This document shows positions 36,657 through 44,598 of a stretch of DNA of 64,000 nt, in pieces. The DNA is taken from NCBI GenBank assembly GCA_965223125.1, contig OZ244984.1:3906001-3970000 (forward strand), written 5' to 3'. The translations under genes were made by a program, and so were the position numbers. The stretch comes from Pacificispira sp965223125 (GTDB lineage Bacteria; Pseudomonadota; Alphaproteobacteria; UBA8366; Aestuariispiraceae). Numbering within the stretch: the first letter of the stretch is position 1; each line of letters begins with the position of its first letter. The notes beneath the pieces were generated by a model, which saw nothing but the letters and a program-made list of their open reading frames with translations, was not told where the DNA came from and searched no databases.

Positions 36657-36692
36657 CGGTTTTTGCATCCCCCGGCCTCCGTTTCTGCATTT
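36657..36692 (+). promoter_or_regulatory. conserved upstream motif of DUF1127 gene 1
   Basis: The block CGGTTTTTGCA...CCCCCGG...TTTCTGCATTTGT lies 96 nt upstream of the start codon. An almost identical arrangement lies 97 nt upstream of the second DUF1127 gene (37212-37250). It is probably a shared promoter or regulator site. It does not fit the sigma-54 -24/-12 spacing. Confidence 0.45.
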
Positions 36693-36787
36693 GTATCGCG
36701 GCGCAAAAAGGCGCATTTCCCAGTCATCGCGGAGCCAACAAGCGGTTCCGCCCCGAAACGAAACACAGACCCTAAGGAGTGACCAAC

Positions 36788-37009
36788 ATGGCCATCACCA
36801 CTTTCGAAGCCAACACCCAGACCGTTTCCCTCAAAGACATGATCGCCAATGCCGCTTTCTCCGCCATCACCGGCGTCGAAAACCTCGTTGCCCACATTTC
36901 CGAAACGCTGGCCCGTCGTGCCACGATCAACCAGATCAGCAACCTCTCTGACGAAATGCTGAGCGACATCGGACTGACCCGCGGCGACATCGAAAAGATC
37001 GGTCGCTAA
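36788..37009 (+). CDS. DUF1127 small protein 1
   Basis: A 73-residue protein. The C-terminal half is a DUF1127 domain: ISNLSDEMLSDIGLTRGDIEKIGR, with the invariant L-DIG-(L)-R. The N-terminal half is short and low in complexity (SLKDMIANAAFSA). Small DUF1127 proteins in alphaproteobacteria have been linked to phosphate homeostasis, RNA turnover and stress (literature recollection), with the Arg-rich C-terminus important. TAAGGAG lies upstream of the ATG at 36788. It has its own terminator and a close paralogue 340 bp downstream. Confidence 0.9.
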   Translation: MAITTFEANTQTVSLKDMIANAAFSAITGVENLVAHISETLARRATINQISNLSDEMLSDIGLTRGDIEKIGR

Positions 37010-37077
37010 CCAGGCAGACAGCCGCGCCGTTGACCGACAAGCGTCAACGCGCCCTGACCTGGTCACTCAGAAGGCAG

Positions 37078-37114
37078 AAACCCCGTCCGGCAAAGTCCGA
37101 GGCGGGGTTTTTCT
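37078..37114 (+). terminator. intrinsic terminator after DUF1127 gene 1
   Basis: AAACCCCG and CGGGGTTT arms enclose a short loop and are followed by a T-rich run (TTTTTCTTT). Confidence 0.85.
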
Positions 37115-37211
37115 TTATCCATGGCTATATCTTCAGCATGATTATTCAAGCAGCAATAAGTACTCCCGATTTATGCCTCCTACTCACAGAATAGATGCCT
37201 GATGAGCCATA

Positions 37212-37250
37212 CGGTTTTTGCACGCTACCCCCCGGTATTCTGCAATTGTT
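37212..37250 (+). promoter_or_regulatory. conserved upstream motif of DUF1127 gene 2
   Basis: CGGTTTTTGCA, CCCCCCGG and TTCTGCAATTGTT occur in the same order and nearly the same spacing as in 36657-36692. The two motifs lie 97 and 96 nt from their start codons. Probably a duplicated promoter or regulatory site. Confidence 0.45.
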
Positions 37251-37346
37251 ACATACCGTGAAAGAGACCATTTCACGCTCCAACAGAGGCGCCAACCCGG
37301 CCCTCCTGCCCGTGCGCAGATAATCAGACTTGCTGGAGTAGATGAA

Positions 37347-37574
37347 ATGACCGTTACTTCCTTCGACACCGCCCGTAGCGGCGTATCCCTGAAAGACATG
37401 GTGGCCCGCGCGGCCTTCCAGACCGTTTCCTATTTTGACGGACTTGCCGAGTCGCTGAAAGACTATCGCGACCGTCGCAATACCGCAGCCCAGTTGCACG
37501 CGCTGTCCGATGACATGCTGAAAGACATCGGCCTGACCCGTGGTCAGATCGACACGATCGCGAGCCGCCGCTAG
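37347..37574 (+). CDS. DUF1127 small protein 2
   Basis: A 75-residue paralogue of the preceding gene. It shares the N-terminal SLKDMVARAAFQ and the DUF1127 end LSDDMLKDIGLTRGQIDTIASRR, with the extra YRDRRN segment in the middle. GGAG stands before the ATG at 37347; the longer frame from 37218 covers the leader and is not coding. A perfect 14-bp terminator follows. It arose by duplication of a whole promoter-gene-terminator unit. Confidence 0.9.
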   Translation: MTVTSFDTARSGVSLKDMVARAAFQTVSYFDGLAESLKDYRDRRNTAAQLHALSDDMLKDIGLTRGQIDTIASRR

Positions 37575-37632
37575 TCGTTCCACCCGTTCCGGGCAGGACG
37601 CGGGTTCGCCATCGGCATTGAGATCGCGTAAC

Positions 37633-37674
37633 ACACCCCCATCGGACCAGATCCGATGGGGGTGTTTGTATTTT
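37633..37674 (+). terminator. strong intrinsic terminator after DUF1127 gene 2
   Basis: A perfect 14-bp stem (ACACCCCCATCGGA/TCCGATGGGGGTGT) with a 5-nt loop, then TTTGTATTTT. Confidence 0.92.
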
Positions 37675-37810
37675 CAGGATTATCAGTCAAATCTTTACCC
37701 CGTAGACGCGCGCGCGGATATGTCCTAAAGTTTTTGGATAGTAGGGGAGCAGTCTGTAATTTTTGGCGGCTCCTGACAGGAGGGTCGCAGGGTGTGCATT
37801 CGCTAGGGAG

Positions 37811-37828
37811 GATGCCGCCCGGCATCCA
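37811..37828 (+). promoter_or_regulatory. leader hairpin of the cold-shock gene
   Basis: GGATGCC and GGCATCC pair perfectly around a 4-nt loop, 28 nt upstream of the cold-shock start codon. Long structured leaders are common in cold-shock mRNAs, so it may modulate translation. Confidence 0.4.
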
Positions 37829-37856
37829 GGGAATAGCGAAGGAGCGCAGGTTTCCC

Positions 37857-38417
37857 ATGAATAGCCGTTTACCACCCGCGGTCGTGCAGGAGCGGGTGAC
37901 CGTTCGTGTCAAATGGTTCAATCCCACCAAAGGGTTTGGCTTTGTCGTGCCAGACGGTACCGGAGGCAGCGATGCGTTTCTGCATGCCTCCGTTCTTCCG
38001 CCGGAGGATGCCAACGGAATTGCCGAAGGGGCAACCCTGATCTGTGATCTGGCACAGGGCGAGAAAGGCATGATGGTCGCGACCGTTTATTCGGTCGACA
38101 CCACAACCGCCTCAGCCCCCAGCCAGGATCGTGGCCCGCGCGGTGGCGGTTACGGCAGCGGCTTCGGCAGCCCGGACAGGCCCCCGCGCCGTCCCACCGG
38201 CCCACCTGCAGAAAGCGGGGAAGGCACGGTCAAGTTCTTCAATGAGTCGAAAGGCTTCGGTTTCGTGACTCCCGATAATGGCGGTCCGGACATTTTTGTG
38301 TCGGCGCGCATTCTGGGCAGGGTCGGTATTCAGGCCCTGGAAAGCGATCAGCGCGTCCGTTTTGAAGCCCGGCCCGGCGACAAGGGACCGATGGCGGACA
38401 AGATCGAACTCATTTGA
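37857..38417 (+). CDS. cold-shock protein with two CSD domains
   Basis: A 186-residue protein with two cold-shock domains joined by a Gly/Pro/Arg-rich linker. Domain 1 (residues about 12-80) has VRVKWFNPTKGFGFVVPD and DAFLHASVL; domain 2 (about 122-186) has GTVKFFNESKGFGFVTPDNGGPDIFVSA. Both keep the aromatic RNP motifs that bind single-stranded RNA or DNA. Two-domain forms are typical of alphaproteobacteria (CspD-like). The frame extends upstream, but the ATG at 37857 starts the conserved part and has AAGGAG about 13 nt before it. Its stop overlaps the TTG start of the next gene. Confidence 0.93.
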   Translation: MNSRLPPAVVQERVTVRVKWFNPTKGFGFVVPDGTGGSDAFLHASVLPPEDANGIAEGATLICDLAQGEKGMMVATVYSVDTTTASAPSQDRGPRGGGYGSGFGSPDRPPRRPTGPPAESGEGTVKFFNESKGFGFVTPDNGGPDIFVSARILGRVGIQALESDQRVRFEARPGDKGPMADKIELI

Positions 38418-39265
38418 CGGTTCCACCTCCTGCCGGATCGCCGGAACCGGACACGGAGAGCGTGCGCCGGTTCTGGGATGCAAAAGCATCGGACTGGGCC
38501 GCTCAGTCCGATACTCTGGCCGCTATGGCGGATCGGTACAATCTGCCCTTGATAGAGGCTTCCGGACTTGCGGCGGGTGATGTCGTGCTGGATCTTGCAT
38601 CCGGCGTGGGAGAACCTGCCTTTACAGAATCCCGAATGGTCGGTCCTGACGGGATGGTGATCGCAACCGATCTGTCCACCGCCATGGTCCAGGCTTTGCA
38701 GCAACGGGATTTCCATCGCCGTCTGGCGCTGGCGGCAGCCGACATGCAGCAACTACCCTTCCGCGACACCTGCTTTGACCGGGTGATCTGTCGGTTCGGC
38801 ATCATGTTCGTCCCTGAACCGGTCCAGGCATTGCGTGCGGTCCACCGCGTCCTGAAACCGGGGGGACGCGCCGCTTTCATGGTCTGGGGCGAGCAACAGG
38901 ACCAGACCATCTTCACCCTGCTATCCGATGCGGTGCATGCCATCCTTGGCTTCCCGCCGGACCATCATCATCTACAGATATTTCGCTTCGGGCGCTGCGG
39001 CGCGCTGGCCGAACTGTTCCGGATGGCGGATTTCATCGATATTACGGAGGAATCCAGAACCTTCACTCCGCTCGCCCCGCTGGATGCGCCATTCTGGCAC
39101 CCTCCGCTGGCTATGACATTCGGGCATCTGCTGGATGGTATCGCCCCTGCTGACCGGGCCGCCCTGGACGCGGATATCCTGAAACGTCTGGCCCCACTAC
39201 GGGAAGCATCCGGTTATCGGCTGCATGCCAAACTGCATATCGTCAGTGGGGCCCGGGCCACATAG
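38414..39265 (+). CDS. class I SAM-dependent methyltransferase
   Basis: A 283-residue UbiE-like methyltransferase. Motif I is VLDLASGVGEPAFTE, then IATDLSTAMVQALQQR, a post-motif ADMQQLPFRDTCFDRVICRFGIMF and the conserved LKPGGRAAFMVW. The frame starts with TTG at 38414, overlapping the TGA stop of the cold-shock gene; this coupling supports the start, although an internal ATG at 38525 exists. The substrate is unknown. Confidence 0.85.
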   Translation: MTVPPPAGSPEPDTESVRRFWDAKASDWAAQSDTLAAMADRYNLPLIEASGLAAGDVVLDLASGVGEPAFTESRMVGPDGMVIATDLSTAMVQALQQRDFHRRLALAAADMQQLPFRDTCFDRVICRFGIMFVPEPVQALRAVHRVLKPGGRAAFMVWGEQQDQTIFTLLSDAVHAILGFPPDHHHLQIFRFGRCGALAELFRMADFIDITEESRTFTPLAPLDAPFWHPPLAMTFGHLLDGIAPADRAALDADILKRLAPLREASGYRLHAKLHIVSGARAT

Positions 39266-39267
39266 GA

Positions 39268-39687
39268 TCAGTCCATATATCCTTCAAGCACCGAGCGTAC
39301 ATCATCGGGAATGGGGATTGATGTCGGTCCCGTCATATCCATGCAGACGCCAACAGTATCATAGGTCGCCTTCACCCGGCCATCGTCCACCCCGATCATG
39401 CGAGTGCGATAGGTCACCGACTTGCCGCCGATCCGCGTCACGACAACCTCGAACCGCAGCCTTTCCCCCTGGATGACGGGTTCTTCAATATGCAGTTCAG
39501 CCGTCGCGGTATAGGTTGATCGATTGATCGTCCGGCGCGCATCGGCCCCCAGCCCCGCTGCATTCAACAGCGTGTCGGATGCAAGATCGAAGACCCGGTA
39601 GTAAAAGAAAGACTCGGCGCGTCCGGTTTCATCAAACATGCCGGGTTCGATTTGGATGAAGTCCCCCGGCACCTGCATCGCGGCCAT
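39268..39687 (-). CDS. hotdog-fold acyl-CoA thioesterase
   Basis: A 139-residue protein of the 4-hydroxybenzoyl-CoA thioesterase type. The hotdog features are YYRVFDLASDTLLNAAGLG, RSTYTATAELHIEEPVIQGE and SVTYRTRMIGVDDGRVKATYD. GGGGAG precedes the ATG at 39687; the upstream in-frame sequence overlaps the divergent dctB start and is not coding. It ends 2 bp from the convergent methyltransferase. Confidence 0.82.
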   Translation of the reverse strand: MAAMQVPGDFIQIEPGMFDETGRAESFFYYRVFDLASDTLLNAAGLGADARRTINRSTYTATAELHIEEPVIQGERLRFEVVVTRIGGKSVTYRTRMIGVDDGRVKATYDTVGVCMDMTGPTSIPIPDDVRSVLEGYMD

Positions 39688-39794
39688 GTCATTCTCCCCT
39701 GTCTCAGTCACTTGGTCGGCAGACTGGCGAACCGCGCCTTCAGGTGCAATAGTTTTGCATCGACAGGGCACAACGAGAACAGTAACAAACCGGA

Positions 39795-41603
39795 ATGGAA
39801 CAGCGACAACCGATACTGATTGGGGCTTTTCGCAGGCGATGGATCGCCCTGTTGGGGATTCTGTCACTCCTGACCGCCATCCCGCTCTTCGTCCTGTCCT
39901 ACTCCTATTTCAAGAGTGAGGAACTGCAACGTGCGCAAAATCGGGTGTCGCTGTATCGCAGCACGTTGGTCAATGCGCTGGAGCGATACCAGCACCTTCC
40001 CTTCATCCTGGCCCAGGACCCGACTGTTATCGCTGCCGCCACTGGATCGGATCGGGACGCCCTGAACCGCAGGCTGGCGGATTTCGTCGCACAGACCGAC
40101 CTAGATGCGATCTATCTGATGGATCCGACAGGGTTGACCGTAGCCGCCTCTAACCATGACCAGCCGATGACCTTCCTGCATCAGAATTACGGATTTCGCC
40201 CCTATTTTTCCGAGGCGCTGGCCGGTCGGCGCGGGCAGTTCTTCGGAATCGGGGCCACGACCTCCCTGCCCGGCTATTTCATCGCTGAGCCTGTCCGCGC
40301 GGCATCAGGCGATCCCGTCGGCGTGATCGCGATCAAACTCGGCCTCAACAATCTGGAGCAGGCCTGGAAGGATGGCGGGGAATTCGTATTCGTATCCAAT
40401 CAGGATGGTGTCGTTGTGCTCGCCTCCGAAGCATCCTGGCGCTATCGAACCCTGGCGGAACTGTCACAGGCGCGTCGAACCGCAATCCTGGCCACCCGTC
40501 AGTTTGGCAATGAAACGCTCGATCCACTGAACTGGACAAGCGACCCCGCAGGAACGGCGCGCCTCGACCAGCGGCCTTATCTGCATGTCGAAACAAAGGT
40601 ACCGCAGGTCGGCTGGACCCTCCATTTCCTGGCAGAGGAACGCCCGGTCTGGGGTCGCGCGATGATCGCGGTCGTCATCGCGGCAATCGTCGCCTCCGTG
40701 CTGCTGGTCGTCGCCCTGTTCTTCCGGTCGGAGCGCATCCGATCCGCACTCCAGGCCTCGCAGGCCGACAGTCGGCAATTGCGGGCAGCGAATACCAAGC
40801 TGGCGCGCGAGATCGAGGAACGCCGCATGGCGGAGGAGCGGCTGGAGAAGGCCCGTTCCGATCTGGCAAGAGCAAGCAAACTGGCGGCGCTGGGGCAGCT
40901 TGCCGCATCGGTCACCCATGAACTGGGCCAGCCTCTAGCGGCAATGCGAAACTATCTCGCCGCAGCGGAATTCGACGATGATCCGTCAGCACGGCGGGAC
41001 CGGCTCCAGCGCCTCGGCGGGCTTGTCAGCCGCATGGAGAGCATCTTCAACCAATTGAAATTCTTTGCCCGTCCGGACCCTACCCGACTTGGCCAGAACC
41101 GGTCCGGTGAAACTCCGGCGGGTGAAACGCGGTTTGAGGAAATCGACCTGCGCGACGTCTGGTCCGGTGCCCGCGAACTGGTGGAGGCGGATATCGCCCG
41201 AGCAGGCATCGCCCTTGATATCGACATGCCTCCCCATCCCGTGCCGGTGCGCGGCAACCGCCTGCGGCTTGAACAGGTTCTGATCAACCTGATCCGCAAT
41301 GGAATTGCGGCAATGGAAACCACCACGGACCGCAGTCTGAATATCCGCATTGCAAGGGAAGGCCAGACCGCGCGTCTGTCGGTTGCTGATACCGGCCAGG
41401 GACTTGGTGGCTATTCGCTGGAACAATTACAGGAACCCTTCCTCACAACACGTGCATCCGGTGAGGGGATGGGGCTCGGCCTCGCCATCTCGACCGAGAT
41501 CATCAAGGAACATGACGGTCGCCTGACTGCCCATGGACTGGATCAGGGTGGCGCGGTCTTTTCCGTTAGCCTGCCCCTGCGCACCGAACAGGCGGCGGCC
41601 TGA
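39795..41603 (+). CDS. dctB: C4-dicarboxylate-type sensor histidine kinase DctB
   Basis: A 602-residue membrane kinase. TM1 lies at about residues 15-36 (WIALLGILSLLTAIPLFVLS). A periplasmic double PAS-like sensor domain follows (about 37-290, with YGFRPYFSEALAGRRGQFFGIGATTSLPGYFIAEPV). TM2 is about 294-315. A coiled coil leads to the H-box SVTHELGQPLAAMRNYLA, with the phospho-accepting His at residue 375, and the ATPase domain with IRNGIAAME, DTGQGLGG and GEGMGLGLAIS. DctB senses dicarboxylates and phosphorylates DctD. Its TGA overlaps the ATG of dctD. No dctA or dctPQM transporter genes are adjacent. Confidence 0.92.
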   Translation: MEQRQPILIGAFRRRWIALLGILSLLTAIPLFVLSYSYFKSEELQRAQNRVSLYRSTLVNALERYQHLPFILAQDPTVIAAATGSDRDALNRRLADFVAQTDLDAIYLMDPTGLTVAASNHDQPMTFLHQNYGFRPYFSEALAGRRGQFFGIGATTSLPGYFIAEPVRAASGDPVGVIAIKLGLNNLEQAWKDGGEFVFVSNQDGVVVLASEASWRYRTLAELSQARRTAILATRQFGNETLDPLNWTSDPAGTARLDQRPYLHVETKVPQVGWTLHFLAEERPVWGRAMIAVVIAAIVASVLLVVALFFRSERIRSALQASQADSRQLRAANTKLAREIEERRMAEERLEKARSDLARASKLAALGQLAASVTHELGQPLAAMRNYLAAAEFDDDPSARRDRLQRLGGLVSRMESIFNQLKFFARPDPTRLGQNRSGETPAGETRFEEIDLRDVWSGARELVEADIARAGIALDIDMPPHPVPVRGNRLRLEQVLINLIRNGIAAMETTTDRSLNIRIAREGQTARLSVADTGQGLGGYSLEQLQEPFLTTRASGEGMGLGLAISTEIIKEHDGRLTAHGLDQGGAVFSVSLPLRTEQAAA

Positions 41604-42961
41604 TGCAGCGCGATGCAGAAGGGTATCGCGTCATCATCGTCGATGACGACCGGGAAATGCGGGACTCACTGGCCCATCTGCTCGCCGCCGCCAAATGGCA
41701 GGTCGAGGCGCTGAGCCGCGCCGAACAGGTGCGTGGCCTGCTTGCCGCCTTTCAGCCCGATGTGATCCTGAGCGACGTGCGTATGCCGGGCATGACAGGC
41801 CTCGACCTGCTGCGTGAATTGCAGGTCAGTGGTGCGCCGCCGATTATCCTGATCTCCGCCCATGGCGATATTCCGATGGCAGTGACTGCGATGCAGGACG
41901 GGGCCTACAGCTTCCTGGAAAAGCCGTTTGATCCGCACCGGCTGCTGACCGCGCTGCGCCATGCTGCCGAACAGCACCGCCTGACGCTGGATACCGAGCG
42001 GTTGCGTGCCGGACTGGCACGGCTATCCGGCCTCGACCGCGTGCTGCTGGGCGATGCCCCTGCCATCCAGGCCCTGCGCGAAGACGTGCTCGACCTCAGC
42101 GACACCGACGTGCCCGTGATGCTGTTGGGTGAGACCGGGACCGGCAAGGAACTGGTCGCCCGCGCACTGCATGACTTGAGCCCGCGCACCGCCGGGCCTT
42201 TCATCCCGGTCAACTGCGCCGCCATTCCCGATGCCCATTTTGAAACCAGCATGTTCGGGACCGCCAATGGTACAAATGGCGCTGCGATGCCCGGCATCCT
42301 CGACAGCGCCGATACCGGGACTTTGTTCCTTGACGAAATCGGTGCCTGCCCGCCTTCGGTGCAGGCAAAACTGCTGCGTATCATTGAAACCCGTGAATTC
42401 ACCCCGATCGGGGCAATTACTCCGCGGCGGGCCGATATCCGCATCCTCTCTGCCTCAAACGAGAGGCTGGAGACCGCCGCCAGCCAAGGGCGTTTCCGCG
42501 AAGACCTGCTCTATCGCCTCAATACCGTCACCCTGACCCTTCCGCCCCTGCGGGAGCGCAGATCCGACATCGCGATGCTGTTTTCCTATTTCCTTGAGCA
42601 GCATGCAGCCCTCTATGAAGTCGATCCACCGGAACTGGGGACCGAAGACATCGCCGCCCTGCTGGCCCATGACTGGCCCGGCAATGTGCGTGAACTGCGC
42701 CATGCTGCGGAGCGGCGCATCCTTGCCGCCCGGCGCGGACGCGGCTCCGTGCCTGAAGCGATCCGCCCGGACAGCGATCCGGCGGAAGTCCCCGACACCC
42801 TGCGTGAGGCGGTCGCTGCCTTTGAACGCCAACTGATCGGCCAGGCCATCCGCACCCATCAGGGGCGCATGGACGCCGTCGCCGAGGCCCTTGGCATCGG
42901 ACGGCGGACCCTGAACGAGAAAATCGTGAAACTGGGCCTTCGCAAGGAAGAATTGCTGTAG
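41603..42961 (+). CDS. dctD: DctD-like response regulator with AAA+ domain, GAFTGA loop missing
   Basis: A 452-residue NtrC-class regulator. The receiver domain (about 1-125) has phospho-acceptor D58 (LSDVRMPG) and switch Lys in SFLEKPFDP. The AAA+ domain has Walker A GETGTGKE, Walker B GTLFLDEIGAC and LPPLRERRSDI. A Fis-type HTH closes it (AIRTHQGRMDAVAEALGIGRRTLNEK). The sigma-54 contact loop, normally ELFGHxxGAFTGA, is replaced by MFGTANGTNGAAMPG. It may therefore not activate sigma-54 RNA polymerase in the usual way. The start overlaps the dctB stop by one base. Confidence 0.9.
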   Translation: MQRDAEGYRVIIVDDDREMRDSLAHLLAAAKWQVEALSRAEQVRGLLAAFQPDVILSDVRMPGMTGLDLLRELQVSGAPPIILISAHGDIPMAVTAMQDGAYSFLEKPFDPHRLLTALRHAAEQHRLTLDTERLRAGLARLSGLDRVLLGDAPAIQALREDVLDLSDTDVPVMLLGETGTGKELVARALHDLSPRTAGPFIPVNCAAIPDAHFETSMFGTANGTNGAAMPGILDSADTGTLFLDEIGACPPSVQAKLLRIIETREFTPIGAITPRRADIRILSASNERLETAASQGRFREDLLYRLNTVTLTLPPLRERRSDIAMLFSYFLEQHAALYEVDPPELGTEDIAALLAHDWPGNVRELRHAAERRILAARRGRGSVPEAIRPDSDPAEVPDTLREAVAAFERQLIGQAIRTHQGRMDAVAEALGIGRRTLNEKIVKLGLRKEELL

Positions 42962-42972
42962 AGCAACGAGAG

Positions 42973-43602
42973 TTATCGCACCTGGACCAGATCCCGGTAG
43001 GTTTCGTCCACACCGAATCCGATATCGATCAGGTTGCGGAGAGTCACATTCGCCCCCAGCAGTCGGGCACCTGGCTCTTCCAGACGGTTCCAGCGCGAAA
43101 CCGCATCCTCAACGAAAAGAATGAAGCCTTCTATCGCGGGATCGTCTGATGCCAGCGGAAACCCGATGGACTCGATCATCACGGTCTCGCCGGAACTATA
43201 GCGCTGCTCGATCAGGCAATGAAAGGATGAGGGGATGGAAACCACCATCGTCATGGCCCATCGAGCATAGGGTCGCCGGATTTCCGGGACAAGGTCGTAG
43301 TAGTCCATCCCGGCCGGATTGAAGCCGATGCGCTGTAGCATCTGCTCACCAGTAAGACGGAAAAGACATCTACCATCTGCCGTGACCGCCAGCAGCGTGC
43401 AGAACGGAAGTGCATTTTCCAACCCCCGCAGATCCAGACCGTTCTTGCGCGGAATTCGACCGCCGACATCCCGAAGCCGCGCGAAATACCAGCGAACGGC
43501 CTCTTTCCCATAGGAAAATTGGCAGACCTGCTCGGCGGACTCAAGCGGGACTATGGAAGCGGGACTTTGTTCGACCCAGTCTTTCGGATCCGATTCATTC
43601 AT
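42973..43602 (-). CDS. PAS-domain protein (PAS_5 type)
   Basis: A 209-residue soluble protein. The layout is an N-terminal helix region (VRWYFARLRDVGGRIPRKNGLD), then LENALPFCTLLAVTADGRCLFRLTGEQML, and a conserved Tyr/Asp stretch (GMDYYDLV). This fits the PAS_5 domain family of alphaproteobacteria. These stand-alone PAS proteins are of unknown function; some lie near signalling genes, as here next to dctD (convergent, 11 bp between stops). Confidence 0.75.
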   Translation of the reverse strand: MNESDPKDWVEQSPASIVPLESAEQVCQFSYGKEAVRWYFARLRDVGGRIPRKNGLDLRGLENALPFCTLLAVTADGRCLFRLTGEQMLQRIGFNPAGMDYYDLVPEIRRPYARWAMTMVVSIPSSFHCLIEQRYSSGETVMIESIGFPLASDDPAIEGFILFVEDAVSRWNRLEEPGARLLGANVTLRNLIDIGFGVDETYRDLVQVR

Positions 43603-43657
43603 GGTGATCCCAGTTCGTTTGCCGTTTCCAATGGATCACCAGAAAGACAGCAGCATA

Positions 43658-44527
43658 TCAAAGTCTATGATCCATACTATCGGATTCGGGATCAAATCCA
43701 GCAACTGCCGACAACGCCGGAGAGAATTCCTCATCCTCCGGTATTGCCACCCGGATATCGACCCGGAAATAGCCGTCGATGGTGCATTCCTCCTCGCGCA
43801 AGCCATGGGACAGACCTGCCGACACTTCCTCCATCAACTCGCCTTGGGAAAAGGCCCGTCGGTAGCGTATGCCCGACGTCAGAACCGCCATCTTGTATCC
43901 CGCTTCCGACAGCACCGCCTGCAATGGCGCAATCGCGATCCGGGGACGGGGACACAGCAGAACCCACGGTCGCTTCGCCTCCCCCGCATGCCGCAGCAAA
44001 GCCGCAACCGCACCCGAAATATGATCACCAATGGCCCCGCTCTCAAAAATCATATCCGCGTTACACAAGCTCTCCCGCAATGCCTCACTCGGCGGCTCTG
44101 AGAGCATATTGACGCAATGCGCCCCATCCAGTGCGCCGACGGCCCTAGCATAGGCAAGCGCGTTCCCCGCGATATCGATTCCATCAATTTGATGAGGAAC
44201 CAGATCCCGGCGCATCGTAGCCTGGAATGCAGCGACATCTGCATCCAATGAGGCATCACTTTCAAAATAGCGATAAAGGTCGGCCATCGTTCGCCCGCCA
44301 CGCAAGCACAGACCGACCGCTCCGTAACCGCAGGCGAAATCCACCAGCCGTACAGGCCCTGTATCGTTCCGACGCACCTGCAACACAGGCAGCAACCGTT
44401 CGACGACCTGCGACAGAACGCCCGGCATGCGGTAGTCCCCGGTCGCCACACCCCGAAAATAGGGACGCGGATCGGTCAGATCATAGAGCCGGTCAAATTG
44501 TGTCCAGTGGGTCGGACTTTCCGACAT
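43658..44527 (-). CDS. methyltransferase-fold protein, substrate unknown
   Basis: A 289-residue protein. A SAM-binding-like motif is visible as VRLVDFACGYGAVGLCL, then HQIDGIDIAGNALAYARAVGALDG as the acidic ribose-binding strand, and CNADMIFESGAIGDHISG as motif IV-like. The C-terminal part has WVLLCPRPRIAIAPLQAVLSEAGYKMAVL. No close family comes to mind. It is on the same strand as the downstream PAS-domain gene (56 bp gap), so the two may be one unit. Confidence 0.65.
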   Translation of the reverse strand: MSESPTHWTQFDRLYDLTDPRPYFRGVATGDYRMPGVLSQVVERLLPVLQVRRNDTGPVRLVDFACGYGAVGLCLRGGRTMADLYRYFESDASLDADVAAFQATMRRDLVPHQIDGIDIAGNALAYARAVGALDGAHCVNMLSEPPSEALRESLCNADMIFESGAIGDHISGAVAALLRHAGEAKRPWVLLCPRPRIAIAPLQAVLSEAGYKMAVLTSGIRYRRAFSQGELMEEVSAGLSHGLREEECTIDGYFRVDIRVAIPEDEEFSPALSAVAGFDPESDSMDHRL

Positions 44528-44598
44528 GAATTTTCTCCAGCAGCATCACCAAATCCCAGCTTGCGAGGGTGAAGGGCCGAATGCAAGACACCGGCATA

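Larger units (their letters stand above)
37010..37346. other. spacer between the two DUF1127 genes
   Basis: This 337-bp gap holds the terminator of the first gene (37078-37114) and the upstream motif and leader of the second (37212-37346). No other gene is seen. Confidence 0.6.

Noticed and set aside
36646..36662. Sigma-54 promoter before DUF1127 gene 1 (GGC...TTGCA)
   Set aside because: The GG-to-GC distance is two bases too long and the GG is not kept in the second, otherwise conserved, copy.
43553..44112. Plus-strand open frames opposite the PAS and methyltransferase-like genes
   Set aside because: They overlap better-supported minus-strand genes with clear motifs, and their own translations are low in complexity.
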